A stretch of DNA of 64,000 nucleotides from Lineus longissimus (lineage: Eukaryota > Nemertea > Pilidiophora > Heteronemertea > Lineidae). The notes under the pieces were generated by a model. That model was not told the DNA's origin and made no database searches. It worked only from the letters and a program-made list of their open reading frames with translations. The position numbers and the translations under genes are program-made. Positions 1 to 13,200 of the stretch are shown here, piece after piece (the first letter of the stretch is position 1; every line of letters begins with the position of its first letter). The stretch spans positions 4,466,501-4,530,500 of the forward strand of contig NC_088309.1 of the NCBI RefSeq assembly GCF_910592395.1. The letters run 5' to 3'.

Positions 1-1049
1 TTCATTGTAGTGCATGTGGTAATGCTGTAGGATAGGTCCAAAAATAACACTGCGTCTCACCCTCTTTACCATGTTCGGTAGGGGTGGTAATATATAAAGG
101 AAGGGCTTGTTTGGGTTTATCGTTAGGTAAGATTGGTCCATAACAAATGAGATGGGGTATAGATGCGGTTCATTTTCTACAACATAATCCTTATTTCCCC
201 ATAATTGATGTTTGTTTTTTGCACGTTTTTAGCTATGAAAATAGAAACGGGGACGATGAAAGTGCTACAAACATGTTCACACCTCCAATTGTATTCCTGC
301 TACATGTTGCAATGAAAGTTGCGTAATATTTGTGTCGACTGTACACTAAATTTCCTTGACAACAAACACTTCTTTAGGTGTTTTGCAGCAACCAATAAAT
401 TAGGCCAATTAACACCGTAATGACGTCTCACACGGATTGTCATCGTGTTTTCCCAATTATTTGATATTGCACTACATGTATCTCAAAGGAACAGGCCATG
501 TCATTGACTACATGTCAGTTCAAGCATAAAAATCGTGTCAATTCTCACGGATTGTATACAGTCATAACAGTGTCATCAGTGGAGCATACATTGGTGTATT
601 GACCACTATTGAAGTCATGGAATATCGTCTTATTGAAATTCACTGACGAATGTGGAAACATTCCTAGTTGTTAGGTTGGACAACCACCGAAGATCGTATT
701 TGTTTCCGTATACGTGACAGTGCGAAAGGACACTTTCTGGTGGAACAGATTGGGCTTATCAGTAAACTTACAAGTAACAAGTACATAAGACGTAACGATG
801 TTTTAAGTGGCTCTTGGAAAGCGCACTGAGTAAAGGATGCGTCTATTTACACGCGCGACAAGATAGAATTCGGACGTACATGTATTTTCGAAACCAGGAG
901 TGAGATCTTCAATCTTTTTATCACATGTATACAGTTCTACATGAATACATGAATTTCGGATTTCGTTGATCCTTCAAATCTTTCTCGTAGTCTAAATCTG
1001 ACACTAGTCGCTTAGAAATATTCTATTGGTGGGATTTGGATCAGGCATC
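1..1049. other. Upstream flank, no gene seen
   Basis: No exon with convincing protein similarity or paired splice sites was found on either strand. The stretch is AT-rich spacer. It presumably contains the promoter and 5' UTR of the (+) gene whose first ATG is at 1050, but no clear TATA box or other element could be assigned. Confidence 0.4.
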
Positions 1050-4000
1050 ATGACGAACTCGAAAGAGGAAGCAGCCTCATCCAACCGGCGTCCTTTTAAT
1101 AAGCCATGGAAAACGACACCAACGGCCACAGACACATCGACGCTCGTAAGTATCAGAAAGACATGATCATCAATGATATATACTTAGTATCAAGTACAGA
1201 TTAAATCCATATGTATATGTTTCGAGGATCCTGGGGTTCGTTCTTAAAACATGACGATTTGATCAGCTTACAATTATATATATGGTGGACGGTCCTCCTA
1301 GCCTAAAATCAATATATAACTTTAAGGCTTGACCCGTCAACAGACTGACAGTCGTCAAGAAATCATTTCCGTACTCTCTATAGGCCTGACCGTAAGTAGG
1401 AAGGTTGTGCAAATTTGTTCAAATCTAATAAAATAAAGGAATGGGCAAACACAACTTAGTTGACACCTTATTCAACGTTGGCCCGGAACATGGTATCGGT
1501 AAAAGACTTGCAATAGCTTGGTATACCAGCTACTACGTACCGGGTACCAGGTACCGGGTACTGAGACTCTATGTCGTGGTGGTCACGATGGTCCCTTCAA
1601 TCTTTGAAGTTCTCAATGAGGTATTGGATCAAGACGTACATGTATGCAACACGTCTTTTACGTCTTGGTCTATACATATGCATTATTATGTACGAGTAAG
1701 ATGCTCAAGCTTAGAAGCATATCTCGAAAGTCCGACGCGTCGATCAGTATCGGACGTCTCCCATTTGATAACTTGACAAAGATCTGATTTTTATTGACAG
1801 CGCATTATTTCGCCCAAGACGACAAAAAACTCGTAACCTTACAAACGATTGGGATAAAAACTGGGGATACGTTACTCAAAACTAGAATAGAGAACGAAAT
1901 GTACTTAGGGTTTGGTTATTTTCCCGAACATAAAAGCAAAACTTTTAGCCATTGAATAGGCAAACTTGTTTGATATTATACCTTTCTGTCCACATGGCAC
2001 AGCCCCGGGCTGTGATAATATGCTCAATGGTTTATCTTGGCTTTATCTGACAGGCCTGGTTGAATTAATATGTCACTGAGGACACTTTGAAGGTAGTCTC
2101 CCGCTGGCTATCCAGAACGGAACAGAGTAGCCCATGACGGGATATACAACCATGTTGCCACTCATGCTCAGTTTGTCTGATCCAATAACGAATGCTTTTT
2201 CCATGTATACGACCCTCTCGATACATGTATATTAGTTATATCAACAATATACATATGAAGGTGACTACGATAATAACTTTGACGGCAAGTTAGGGACGCA
2301 TTGGGAAAGTAAGAGACCCAATAACCAGTTCAAGCTGTAGAACTGCCCAGTAAATCATGAAAATTACAACGCGACGATCGTGTTTAAATGATTTGTATCT
2401 GTATGGGCATGATTTGGCATAATTATTCGGGAAAAAATGTTATCAATCCATTGACATGTTAAGCGTACATCTGCATGGATCAAGCGTACATGTATCTCAT
2501 GATTTACGTTAGTGCTGACCTAAGTTTGGTGAGTATTCAATAACTTGTTGAACTCTGAGGGGCCGCCACAATCATAAACTGAACAACTCAAAACAGGGAG
2601 TGACACGGGTAGGCGTAGCCAGAAGTCTCAAATTCTCTTTGAGGATCTTATCGATTCGAATTTTGGCAAAATGATGACGGAGGTGAAGGAACTAAGGGAC
2701 CTGGTGAAGATGAGGGGCGATGACTACTGCTTGAAACCAAAAGTAAGCCATCAATATTGTCTGTAGCGATAACCACCGATGACAACACCTTCTGACTGTT
2801 CAATTTGGTGTGGTTTTGAAACCATGGATTAACATAACCTCTACGGTATTGAAATGATTTGTTCATGTCTTCCTGGTTTTGAAATGCAGAAAATACACAC
2901 AACGACGGTAGATCGGCTTGACGACGTGCCTCAATTTGAATTAGAATTAGAATTAGAATTTTATGCTGCAGACTGACAACGATTAAGCGGGTTTAATCAA
3001 ATAGCCCAAGAGTCGTATTGTTAATTATATTTGACTGTCATCGTGATCTTCTTTAATCTTAATCTTTCAATGCAAATGGCATTATCATGGAGATAGTATT
3101 AGCTTGACCCGATTAGTATACATCTTTCACTGTCACACTGCTTACCAAAAGACCACTACATGTACTTGTACGAATGACTCCGAAAGGTTGGTTGGCAAGC
3201 AAGTTAACTTCTACAACAAGGCGCATGATTTCAGTCAGTCCATCTGACTTGGGGAGTCAACTTTTATAGGAGTATATATAATTGCTTTACGATGACTACA
3301 ATCAACCCTTTGATTGTTTTAAGGAGTGCAAGAAAGACGCTGAACAAGGTTGGTGAAATTTACAGAAGTCAAGACCGGGATATTTTCGTTGCAATGCCGG
3401 CGGCACTCTCAGGACATTGGTTACAGCTTCAGCTCGAAATGATAACTTCACATATTTCAGATGTCTTAGATGCCGCTTCCGCGTCACCAGTTGACTAAGC
3501 ACTCAACCTCTTCCAGCTCCGACTGCCCGGTGTGCAAGGGATAGTAGTCCTAGGGCTGATAGTCCGTGTAACAATAGCCCGCATTGCTGAATGTTTTGGT
3601 TAGGGTTAGCGGTACAATAGATCATGCTGCTTAATTGGTCAAATACAATGCTACCGGACGCAATGACTCTAGGGGGACTATATCCGCTGTCACACCGGTC
3701 TTCATCAGAGGCGGAAAGATCCAGACTGCGCCGATCCGTGGTGTTCTTTTAAACTGCAGGTGCCTGAAGTCATACACCCTCCATCCAGATAAGGCCAATC
3801 GATGGACTTGACCGACGTTATCGCTGCCGTTGAAATTCTTGAAATTTCAGAGGAAATACTGATGTTTATACTTGAATAATTGAAAGCATACTGGGTATCA
3901 ATCATATTTTTTACTCATTGCTGATGCATTTCTTGTTTCTGTCGTTTCAGGAACCTCAACTTGATCCAGAAATTAACCCGATCTACCAGGGATTAAACCG

Positions 4001-4796
4001 AACAAATAAAGATGTTAAAAAGTCACTTTTCGCTAACTATCGAGAGGAATTGACTTTGAATCGGGTGTTGAAGATATACAATAATCAATGCAAGGGTAAG
4101 GTGGTTGGAATACGTTACGGTCAGCGCCACCTATGGAGGAATTATCAAAAGTTACAAAACCGAAAGGAGATGATCGTGCGAGCGCGGAGTGCACCGGAAC
4201 AGCTTGAAGAGGACCAGGATGAGTCGGAGGAACTGGAACCGGAAAGGCCACTGACAACAACTGTTCATTTCTTTGGAACTGACATTAAAACTCGCCCCCT
4301 TAGTGGTAATGTTAGAGACATTGAAACAATCGCCAGAGAAAATAAACCCGTTTATTCAGGGAATACGTTCTCAGCAGACGACCGGGACAGAACTCATGAA
4401 GTGACGTCACCATCGAGCAAATCGTCAATAGTTTACCATGAGGCGAAACGGCCGAAAAGTACGAAGAGGGTCAAGGTGAACTCTCGACCCCAAAGTGCGG
4501 CCATAGCCACATCTCGACCTCAAAGCGGTGTTTTTATCACTCAACGACTGAGTACCCCAGAGCGTTTCAATTCTGCAATCTCCCGCCCAAGATCACACCA
4601 ATACCGGACTGAACCCTCAGCGTATGACGTCATAGCACAACAAAAGGACATTGATCCGCACGTGCTCCCGGGCGATATTGACAGAAACCGTTTCATAAAC
4701 AGCTCATATTATCGAAAATCAAAATCTCCACGGTTGAGAGACCATTTATCTAATGAAGTGGCTGTTCTGTTTAGACAAATGAAAATTAAAGTATGA
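1050..4796 (+). CDS. Unrecognised basic protein with RPQSA-type motifs, two exons
   Basis: Exons 1050-1145 and 3951-4796 give 313 residues. The first ends at a GTAAGT donor and the second follows a pyrimidine-rich CAG acceptor, and both sides are phase 0. The first 32 residues are Ser/Thr/Lys-rich. A predicted helical, charged stretch of about 80 residues follows (contains NPIYQGLNRTNKDVKK and YGQRHLWRNYQKLQNRKE). After that comes an acidic patch and a long, probably disordered, basic C-terminus. The tail repeats RPQSA / RPQSG / RPRS motifs. Such motifs are common in low-complexity cytoskeletal and ciliary proteins, but that is only a suggestion. No catalytic motif, signal peptide or membrane segment is visible. 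An AATAAA lies about 350 bases past the stop. A further small exon inside the 2.8-kb intron cannot be excluded. Confidence 0.6.
1146..3950 (+). other. Large intron of the first gene
   Basis: This runs from a GTAAGT donor to a TTTCAG acceptor. It holds a short ggtacc-rich simple repeat near 1530-1565 and a (GAATTA)n microsatellite near 2935-2960. Several open frames occur on both strands, but none has matching splice sites plus recognisable protein character. Confidence 0.45.
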
Positions 4797-5143
4797 TACC
4801 AACAGGTTTCAAATGGTCGAAAATACACTTGCAGTAAAAAACCCTTCCAGCTGAAATCTGAATACCGCGTACCGGGTATATACAAAACAAATTACCTTTC
4901 CCTCTTGTGAAAAAGTACTAGAAACGGTAACACAGCATGCAGACCACGAGAAAAAAATCGCGATGGCAATTTCATCAGACAAGTTTTAAGCGGGTTTGAA
5001 GTACACATACTGGTACGTATTTATCAGGGCCCTTTTGTCCACAGTCTGAACTGTGAGCATGCTTTTAATATAGAATCATCGCCTTTATGTGTATTTGTGT
5101 ATTTGTTTAATGAACACTATGTATATAAAAGCTTACTTTTATT

Positions 5144-5149
5144 AATAAA
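5144..5149 (+). terminator. Polyadenylation signal AATAAA
   Basis: Canonical hexamer in an AT-rich stretch about 350 bases downstream of the stop codon at 4796. It is the first good candidate for the 3' end of the first gene. Confidence 0.45.
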
Positions 5150-5883
5150 AATCCAATATACGTCATTACAGATGAATTATCGTGTATTAATTATCAAACG
5201 TAAACCACATAAAAACTACTTCCTGACTAACACAATCGCCGATCAGTGATTAAAACGAAGGTTATTAATACTTTCAGAGCCATCATAGGCCTACCTCCAT
5301 ACAGAGTTATGTGTGTACACCGTACATACAGGGTTATGTACACTGTCCGGCGATTCAAACCCGAATTTAGTTCATTAAAATACCGACATACATGTATATA
5401 GTATACATCAGTAGTGATAGTATATTTTAAAAGCAATAGCTATAGAAATTATGCCTATCCCTGTGATGCCGATTTATTGGCGTAATCATGTCAGTCATGA
5501 TGAGTCGTTAAGGACAAACGGCGCCAATCTGCATAACACATGTGGAGCCCCTAAAATGCATACATTACTGATGCCATAGTGAGATTCATGCAAATATATG
5601 TAACATTATATCACAGGATCGAAAAGATGCTTAATATCCTGCATAAAAATCGAACTCCAAATATCTCAATACATGAACATTGCAATACATTTATGGATGG
5701 TCATGGTTAACTTCCGAAGTCCGTTATTTACGCATCCACTGTCGAGGGGTGAATGGTCCCTGCGCAAGATAGAGGAAGCGCGAGCTGGAGAAGCCAACAT
5801 GAACCTCTGATTTCATCTTGATGATATTAACGATGATAGTGTCCCCCAAATATGGACGATAAAGTGAACTACTCCGGCTACTA

Positions 5884-8629
5884 TCAGACAGGCGCCATAC
5901 CAATGACCTTCCGCAGCTGCTCAAATATGAAGAATGTAACAATGGTATGGGGTCCGATTCTCATCCAGTTGGGTATGAATCCTTTGTAGAGGCCAAATAA
6001 TCCTTCTGCTCTCAGTGTCTTTATTGCACAGTCAAATGAATTTGTGTAGGTGGCTGTAAAACGTTAGAGAATAAGAATAAAAATCATGAACGTTCGGACG
6101 AAAAGAGGATCAAAATGTACAGAGACGAATTGACTTTACCAGGGCCGTATTTAGAGGGGGGGCAGGGGGGGCAGCTGCCCCCCCTGTGCAATAAATGTTG
6201 AAAAAAAATTTTTCAGAGAGTAATAAAAAGACAAACTAATCTTAGCCATAGCTTTACCAGCATGATAGCAGCATATGGATAGCAGATGTTATCAACTCAG
6301 GTGCAACCCTTATAATCTGACCAGTCCAGTGCCCTGACCCTAGTCTTCATAAAAGTGCCAAGTGGTCCTTTTTTAGAGTAAAAATACTATTGATTCACAC
6401 TTCCAAATGCCAGGAAAATGCCATTTCAGACCTTTTATTTTCAAATTTTTCTGGGGGAGGCCACCCAGACCCCCCCCCTTTCGGATGCGCCTGCGGCGCA
6501 TGCAGATCGCCTTCGGCGATCCATCCCACTGCCCCCCCTGGACAAAAAAGTTAAATACGGCCCTGTTTACTCAGGTTTTCAATAGACGTTTCATCTGAAG
6601 AATGCTAAAAATACTGTCCTTATAGACGGTCAAAGTATACTGTTAGGATTTCTTGCTCCATTTTTTAAAGTCTGATTATATTTTTTGCTTTATACCGGAA
6701 CATTTCAAGAGACAAAAAACCCAGCGCCGAGTGGAGGGAGATCCAAGGCCTGAAGGCCAGGAAACGACGTATCCAATGGCGTGGGGGTATTGAATCTCTA
6801 AAACTACAATCCGTTTCAGCCCCTTAGGTAGAACCTCCCTTAGCGGACACCTCTGCCAGGCAGTGTACGTACCTTTACTCTTCTGATTCATGATTCGCGT
6901 TTTGATGACGTCAACTGGTGACGTAGTCGAGGCAGTGACAAAACCGGCAATCATGGACGCTGTTAGATGGAGCGGCACTCCCTCTCCCATCCACCCGTGA
7001 TTTAATATGGTGTGTTTCGTGTGATCATACGATGGTATCTTTTGGTAACAAAATACAAATTACAGACACATTATCTTTAAACAGAATGGTGCAAGTCATT
7101 TTCGTCTTCTTACTTATCAATTAATCTTACATCAATATAGCGTTATTCAATGTTTTTTACCGGCATGGTGGGATAACATTAACATTACCCCTTTTTGTCT
7201 CCGAGTATATAAATAGATGTGCGTTTACCTGAGTAGCTGTAAGTATTGCCGCTCTCTGTACTGTAGGTCCCATGCCTACGTAAAGACCGCGCAGTCCTTC
7301 ATGGCCCCAGATCTCTTTGAAGGCAGCTAAGGTGTTTTTGTATCTTTTGCCAGCTCTGTCAGCATTTCCTTCTGTAATATGCCGACAAGCCTGCATCCGC
7401 ACCTTCACGAGGTCTGTGGGCGTGGCTATAGCAGATCCTATTGCCCCTATAGATGGTTAAGACGCACTTTATTAGTACAAAGTTTATTAGTACAGAGTAC
7501 ACGTATCGGCACGACTATACCAAAGACGTCAAGAGGTTATATGATGACCGAGAGAGGCAGATCCATCAATTGAAAACAAAATGAATCGAACTGTGATAGA
7601 GCCTATGGGCTTATACATCTACCTTCATCATATTTACCTGAAATCGCCCCAGCACATATTTTTTTCCATAAAGGAGTATGTGAGGGGTCTGTGGCTCCAA
7701 ACAATTGTTTCAATGGTTCATAAGCACCTAGTCGTATCGTACTATAACTACCTTCACGCATTAATGACGCTGGAAGTCTGGAACAAGAGATAGAAAGATA
7801 GATGAATTGTCTATTCTGCCATTGTCTATACGAGGCATGGAAAAACATGGCACCCATGTTCATTAAGAAAAGTACACTAAGCCTCATCCTGAAATATCGA
7901 GAGGCAGAGTATATTGAAAATCATTGGTTATGTCATTCTTACCCTTTATACAACCCTGCTAATCCTTCATCTCTGACGATTTTCACACCACCCCTAAGTA
8001 TTCCCCGGTAGTATCGCCCCTTCAAAATTTCTGATATTTTATTCTCTGATGACAGCTCCTGGTCCAACTGCATGCGGATTTTTATTACATCAATGGGATT
8101 TGTAACTAAAATGAAAAATAGATATAGTGAGAATCTGGGTAACCATGGTAACAATTCGCTATCGATCGTGTGGGATTGGCTTTTTTGTAAAAGATTAACT
8201 CAGAGATGTTGAGTTTAGATCGATCAACCCTCGACCCTCGCTTAAAACGAACCCCTGGGTATAACGAACAGTTTGCTTGGATCCCAAATAGTCGTCACAG
8301 TGATATTAAGTGGCGTCATCTAAACAATGGCTTCATAGACTTAAAGCATATACATACACATGTAGTAGGCCTATGAAGAAGATACTAAACGAGATACTAA
8401 ACATGGTTGTCCTTTCTAGACTATTTAGCCTACGACGTATCAAAATATTTCCTCAAACCTTGCACGTATGATATACACATGACTGTTTCTATGTATATTT
8501 TAGGCTTACAGACAAATCTCCAGAGGTTATAACCAATATACCCCTATAAACTGACATACCTGCAGCTGCTGACATGCAAGATGCACCAGCCAGTACGAAT
8601 CTCCATACTGTTTCATTCCTCTCTGTCAT
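5884..8629 (-). CDS. Mitochondrial carrier (SLC25), uncoupling/dicarboxylate-like
   Basis: Six exons on the minus strand: 8629-8560, 8105-7943, 7777-7638, 7446-7229, 7038-6873 and 6053-5884. All join in phase and give 308 residues, the usual size of the family. The three tandem carrier repeats each carry the signature PxD/E-x-x-K/R: PIDVIKIRMQ, PTDLVKVRMQ and PVDVIKTRIM. The C-terminal GPHTIVTFFIFEQLRK matches the UCP, dicarboxylate and oxoglutarate carrier branch. Members are six-helix proteins of the inner mitochondrial membrane that exchange anions or leak protons. The substrate cannot be assigned from what is visible, so no symbol is given. The ATG is chosen because it opens the first repeat directly (MTERNETVWRFVLAG). 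The last intron contains a 426-bp inverted-repeat transposon. Confidence 0.88.
6140..6565. mobile_element. Non-autonomous DNA transposon (hAT-like MITE)
   Basis: Element of 426 bp with inverted ends: it starts cagggccgtattta and ends taaatacggccctg. The pentamer tttac flanks it directly at 6135-6139 and 6566-6570. hAT elements usually make 8-bp target duplications, so the family is tentative. The interior has a G-rich run near one end, a C-rich run near the other, and two adjacent short hairpins (gatgcgcctgcggcgcat, then gatcgccttcggcgatc) around 6484-6521. There is no transposase frame. It lies in the last intron of the mitochondrial carrier gene. Confidence 0.75.
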
Positions 8630-10003
8630 TCTAAATCCTGTATCCTATAAAATATTATACCAAAAAATATGTCAAAAATTAACTAATTTAGAGTTTAATA
8701 CACAAGGTATAGAGTGGTACATTATTTATAAACCCCACCCCTGCTGAACTGCATCTTGACCCGCTCTTGACCGCTCAGTCTATACATAAATACGATCGCA
8801 CTGCCACGCCGAAGTTCTCCCTAGATTGCCAATACATTTAAAGGGAAGACCATGAGGTTCAGGATGGCTGCACTATTATATTGTTATGGCCGGTGTGAAA
8901 TTAATAAGTAGACAACGTCCCCCTGGAAAAAGTATCCGGGCCCATTGTAGCATATAGTTCTATAGAGGCTATGACTGCCCATGCGTCTGACAGCAGCTGT
9001 TAAGCGCTCATAATCCTCGGACATTCTATCCTCGGACATTTGAACTAATTAGAATGGAATTTCTGCACCCGGAATGGTCGTGATGGCGTACCGAACGCCA
9101 CCAAATATAATACAGTAAAGACATTGTGACCCGCGGGAAGCCTAGATTGTTATTTATAGCTATTCCATATAACGCCGTGTATTTATCTTTATGTACATAC
9201 AATACGCGCTAGCAATGCTTTAATCGCGGTACTAAAAAAACTTTCATCAAAAGGATCGTTTTTCGAATAACACCATCAATTAGATAGATACTGGATACGC
9301 ACATGTATGCACCAACATATTATTCGATACAATATATTATTTCTATGACCGTACCTACCCTACAGCAGTGTTACTTTATCGAGTGATTTCATGGGAATAT
9401 TCGCCAAGCTGAAAAACACCATTCATGATAATGTCACTCATAGCATGCAGGTTCTGATGACGTGTACACATTTTTGAATGGCGGGTAATTTAAAAATTAT
9501 ACGAGACCCCTTGGTAAGTTGAAGTGTAATTGTGATTCTTTAGAACCTCAGCAAGTGTGCGTACACTATCTCATGTGATCACGAAGTGACGTGATGAGGA
9601 GGTGATACAGAATTACTTGCTTATTTGTGTCAATGAATATATACATGTAAATATTCGGTGTGGGCAATCAATTTTGACGCTCAATTTGATACCAACCAAA
9701 TTGCCAAGACAATAGTTTTTCAATTAATATAAGGGTCTGGACCTATCGATTAGATCGACCTTTAACCAGTGGAACAGGCTTCCTTATATACCCTGTACGG
9801 TCTGCCACACCCGGCGGATGCCCTCTGGGACCGTGATATTGGGTGAGTTGACTCATATACGGGGTAAAGCACAGACACTATGAGAGTCCGGTAAGGCGAG
9901 CAAAATATGATGCTCCAATAAAGCCTATGTCAATACGTCCAATACATCCAAGTTGTGTGGCCGTATTTAAAAGAGAAAATAAATTTAACCCTTAGAGTAA
10001 CAG
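8630..10003. other. Intergenic stretch between carrier and fibrinogen-domain genes
   Basis: No gene seen. It must contain the promoter of the carrier gene, which is transcribed leftward from near 8630. A small repeat (atcctcggacatt, two near-adjacent copies at about 9012-9041) is the only structure noticed. Confidence 0.35.
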
Positions 10004-10009
10004 TTTATT
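10004..10009 (-). terminator. Polyadenylation signal AATAAA on minus strand
   Basis: tttatt on the plus strand, about 265 bases beyond the stop of the fibrinogen-domain gene (stop at 10273). It is a plausible 3' end signal for that gene. Confidence 0.4.
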
Positions 10010-10272
10010 TGCTCAAATACATTTATATTGCAGCATCAAATGCTCACTCCATGCATGTCATCAATTATTAACTGATCTGATGACGCGCCTGCGAAGCTAT
10101 ACATTCACTCGAAATGTCCTAGTGAGTTTTAAAGACATGAAGCGACTCGTCACGAAACGAACCGAAGTGTTCTTGCTGAATTGTTAGATAGTATAGCTTC
10201 CTTTTTTTGGAGATACCTCGATCTGATATTTCACACCCGAGTATTACATCAACCGGATCTAAATCTGAACAA

Positions 10273-13200
10273 CTAGTGCTGTCTCCTCGCGCTTACGGAA
10301 TCATCTTCGTTGGAGTAGTCCCCATATTCCCCATAATCTCCATTCGGGCTTGTCGTGGTTTCCGTGCTATCAGGCCGACTGCCCAACGGCTTAATCGGAA
10401 GTTGAGATTGGTCAGAATCACCTCCAGTCGCCTCCTGAGAGTGGCTTCCACTACTGCCGCACGCCTGTCCGGGCGTCTCGACCGGCTGGTCTTTGCACCT
10501 CGGAATAGAGTCGTCTTCCTCGGGCTTGATCATCATCGAAACTTTCTTCATTGATAAACGCTTGTGTATTGGTATCCAGGCAATGCAACCGTTTACCCCG
10601 CAGAAGGCGTACCGTCCTCCCCTTTTCCTTGGTAGCATATACTGACCGTTCAGGTTGGCGGTGAAGCAGTTGTTAAACCACCATCCGGAGCGATAACGCT
10701 GAAAAGAGGAAACAGAAAGTGGATGATGAAATTTACATCGTGTATGATTATGGGTAATAGCAAGAATTAATAAAGACAAGTCTCCATTAGTCATTGGTAT
10801 CAATAGTCTTAATTTTCGAGGAGTGTCGTCTTACAAGTGAGAATTGGGGAAGCGCGGTGGCGCAATGGCAGAGAGCCGGTCTCATAACCGGAAGGTCGTG
10901 GGTTCGATTCCCGGCTGAGTCGCCACTTAGAAACTTCCTACTGGTCGAGTTCAATCGAGCGCTCAGTAGCTGCTCATTGAAACCCCAGATTGATTTCTGT
11001 GGAGACCGGGATGATAATAATGTAGTCCCAAAAGCGCATTGAGCAGGGAACCTGGAAATGCGCTATATAAGAACTCAATTATTATTATTATTATTATTAT
11101 AATTGACGTATACGCGGGGCATAGACCTCCAATCAGACTGTCCAAACAGATGAACTGGTTCGACTTTGAAAGCATGCATGCCTATGGTGGGCCTCTGACA
11201 TGAATACCTGATTGAGCGGGTGTCCCCAGTACTTGCATGATGAACAAAAAGTGATAGTTTTGATGTACACTCTTCCTCTAGCCGAGGACAGAGTCACTAT
11301 AGGCCAATAACCCATTTCGCGCCTAACCGTAATGCATATGCAAAGACGCCCATCCTGCCTGAGAGAGGAGGATACTCCCTAGCACCAGAGTCTTTCAAAG
11401 ACTCTGATAGCACCTACCCTTGCGCATGAACCCCTAGAGTGGTCATTGTCTCTGTCCTTGGTGCTGAACGATATCCCGTTGTGGAGCCTTGTGTCCTGGT
11501 AGCCCCTGAATCTGAATCCGTCTCCTGAAATGGCGTTGAAGGGCAAGATGTTGATGTCAACGTCAAACGATATCAATATTAAAAGCCACGTGAATGATAT
11601 TACTGCCGTTTCGCTCGAGGCCATTAAAATCTTCTCCCAACGTGTCAAGTGATTTAAGGTTAACCGTAGTCACTGACATGACTGAAAGATTATTGCTGCC
11701 AGCGCCAAGCTGAAACCATTAGCCGGATTTTAACTGATTTTCTTCGCATCCTTCACTTTTGGTAAATGATGAAATGTTTTGTTCCAGATTATCTCTTCAA
11801 AGGCCTTTTGTTTCCTTTGCTTGACCTGACGAAAACCAACTAAGGCCACTGACTTCAACCAAAAAACAGCTATGTTGGTTTCTTTTTTCGACACGTTGAT
11901 CTCTCGAACGGTTTCATAAGAACGTTTTACCAATATTGTTGACAGAGATCATACCTGCGTTTCCTCTGCTCAGACCTTCAATGTGTAGACGATACCCTTG
12001 AGCCTCGCTTTCAATCCAGAAATGGTCATACTCGATCCAGTAGGCAAGGTTAGTGAATGTCTCAAAAACAACACGAAGACGATATCTGAAATGAAACAAA
12101 GTACATATACATTGTATAATCAAGTTTTATACATACATGTACTTGGTATAATTCTAATAAATAACACGTGGTGGTCGATTTAGTCTCTAAGAGTTGCTAA
12201 CGCCCAAAATATGCTAAAACACGAAGACACTTATTCAAAGCGTTAACTTCCATAAGATGTTAAATCTGATGACGCTTCTCACCTCCTCGAGTTTGTAAGA
12301 TGGAAGATGTTCTCCAAGCCAAGCCAATAGTTGCCGGTGCTTGGGTTACCGAAGCCATCCTTGTAATCTTGCCAGTCTCTATTAAAATTCTCCTCAGGCC
12401 CTGTCCGTGATTGGAAGACGGTCCAGCCGTTCTGGCAGTAGGCGTCAAAGGGATCCCGGATACTGGGGTGGATCTCGTAAACGCCGTTGCCAGCACCGCT
12501 CTCCGCTAACGTGGAACAGTCACTGTTCGCTGTAAAATGAAAATGAAATGGTCGGAATTTATCAAACCTGATACTTGGACTAGTCACACTGCCCGAGGCG
12601 ATCGCAAACCCTTAGATTTTGCCGATAAGAACAAGTAATCAAAGGAAATTTCTTGCATGGCTAATTCTGTTCCATCTAGTGGTTATACATTTTGGGAAGA
12701 TTGCGGTTCGTACCGCACCTCTACTGAAAACAGATATAAATTTTGTAGACATCAATATCGGGGAGATCATCGAACATTAGTCTGGACGGAGATTTACAAC
12801 AATGTGTAGTCAATGATTTACAAAACAGTTCAACTTACGCCTGTCTATCCAAATGGGTCCTGTCGTTGTGGGAGGCGGAGTGTTAGAGGTGGTAGTAGTC
12901 GTAGGGGTAGTAGTGGTGGTGGTAGAGGTGGTAGTAGTCGTAGGGGTAGTAGTGGTGGAAGGGGTGGTAGAGCTGGTAGTTGTAGACGGTGTTGGAGTAG
13001 TGCCTACGCAGAAGCATTGGTTTCCGTATTTGTCGGAGAATCTGTGTGTAACAGGCTGTTTAGAAAAACAAAACAAAAATGAGATACATTCAGGTGCAGG
13101 ACTATAAGTATAACAAAGTATATGGGGGAGGGTATAGAAAGATCGAACAATTCTGATGCCACAACTCATGGAAAGAGGTATGCCTTTTTTAACCAGTATT

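Noticed and set aside
2648-2902. Minus-strand ORF of 84 codons, Ser/Pro-rich at its end
   Set aside because: Lies in the intron of the first gene; no signal, splice partners or similarity recognised.
10855-10925. A tRNA-Met gene (CAT anticodon, good box A and B)
   Set aside because: The acceptor stem does not pair and the anticodon stem has mismatches or a six-base loop. The sequence continues into a SINE body and ATT tail, so it is a SINE head.
12813-13107. Two plus-strand ORFs rich in Gly/Ser/Arg and Val
   Set aside because: They are antisense readings of the Thr-rich linker exon of the fibrinogen-domain gene.
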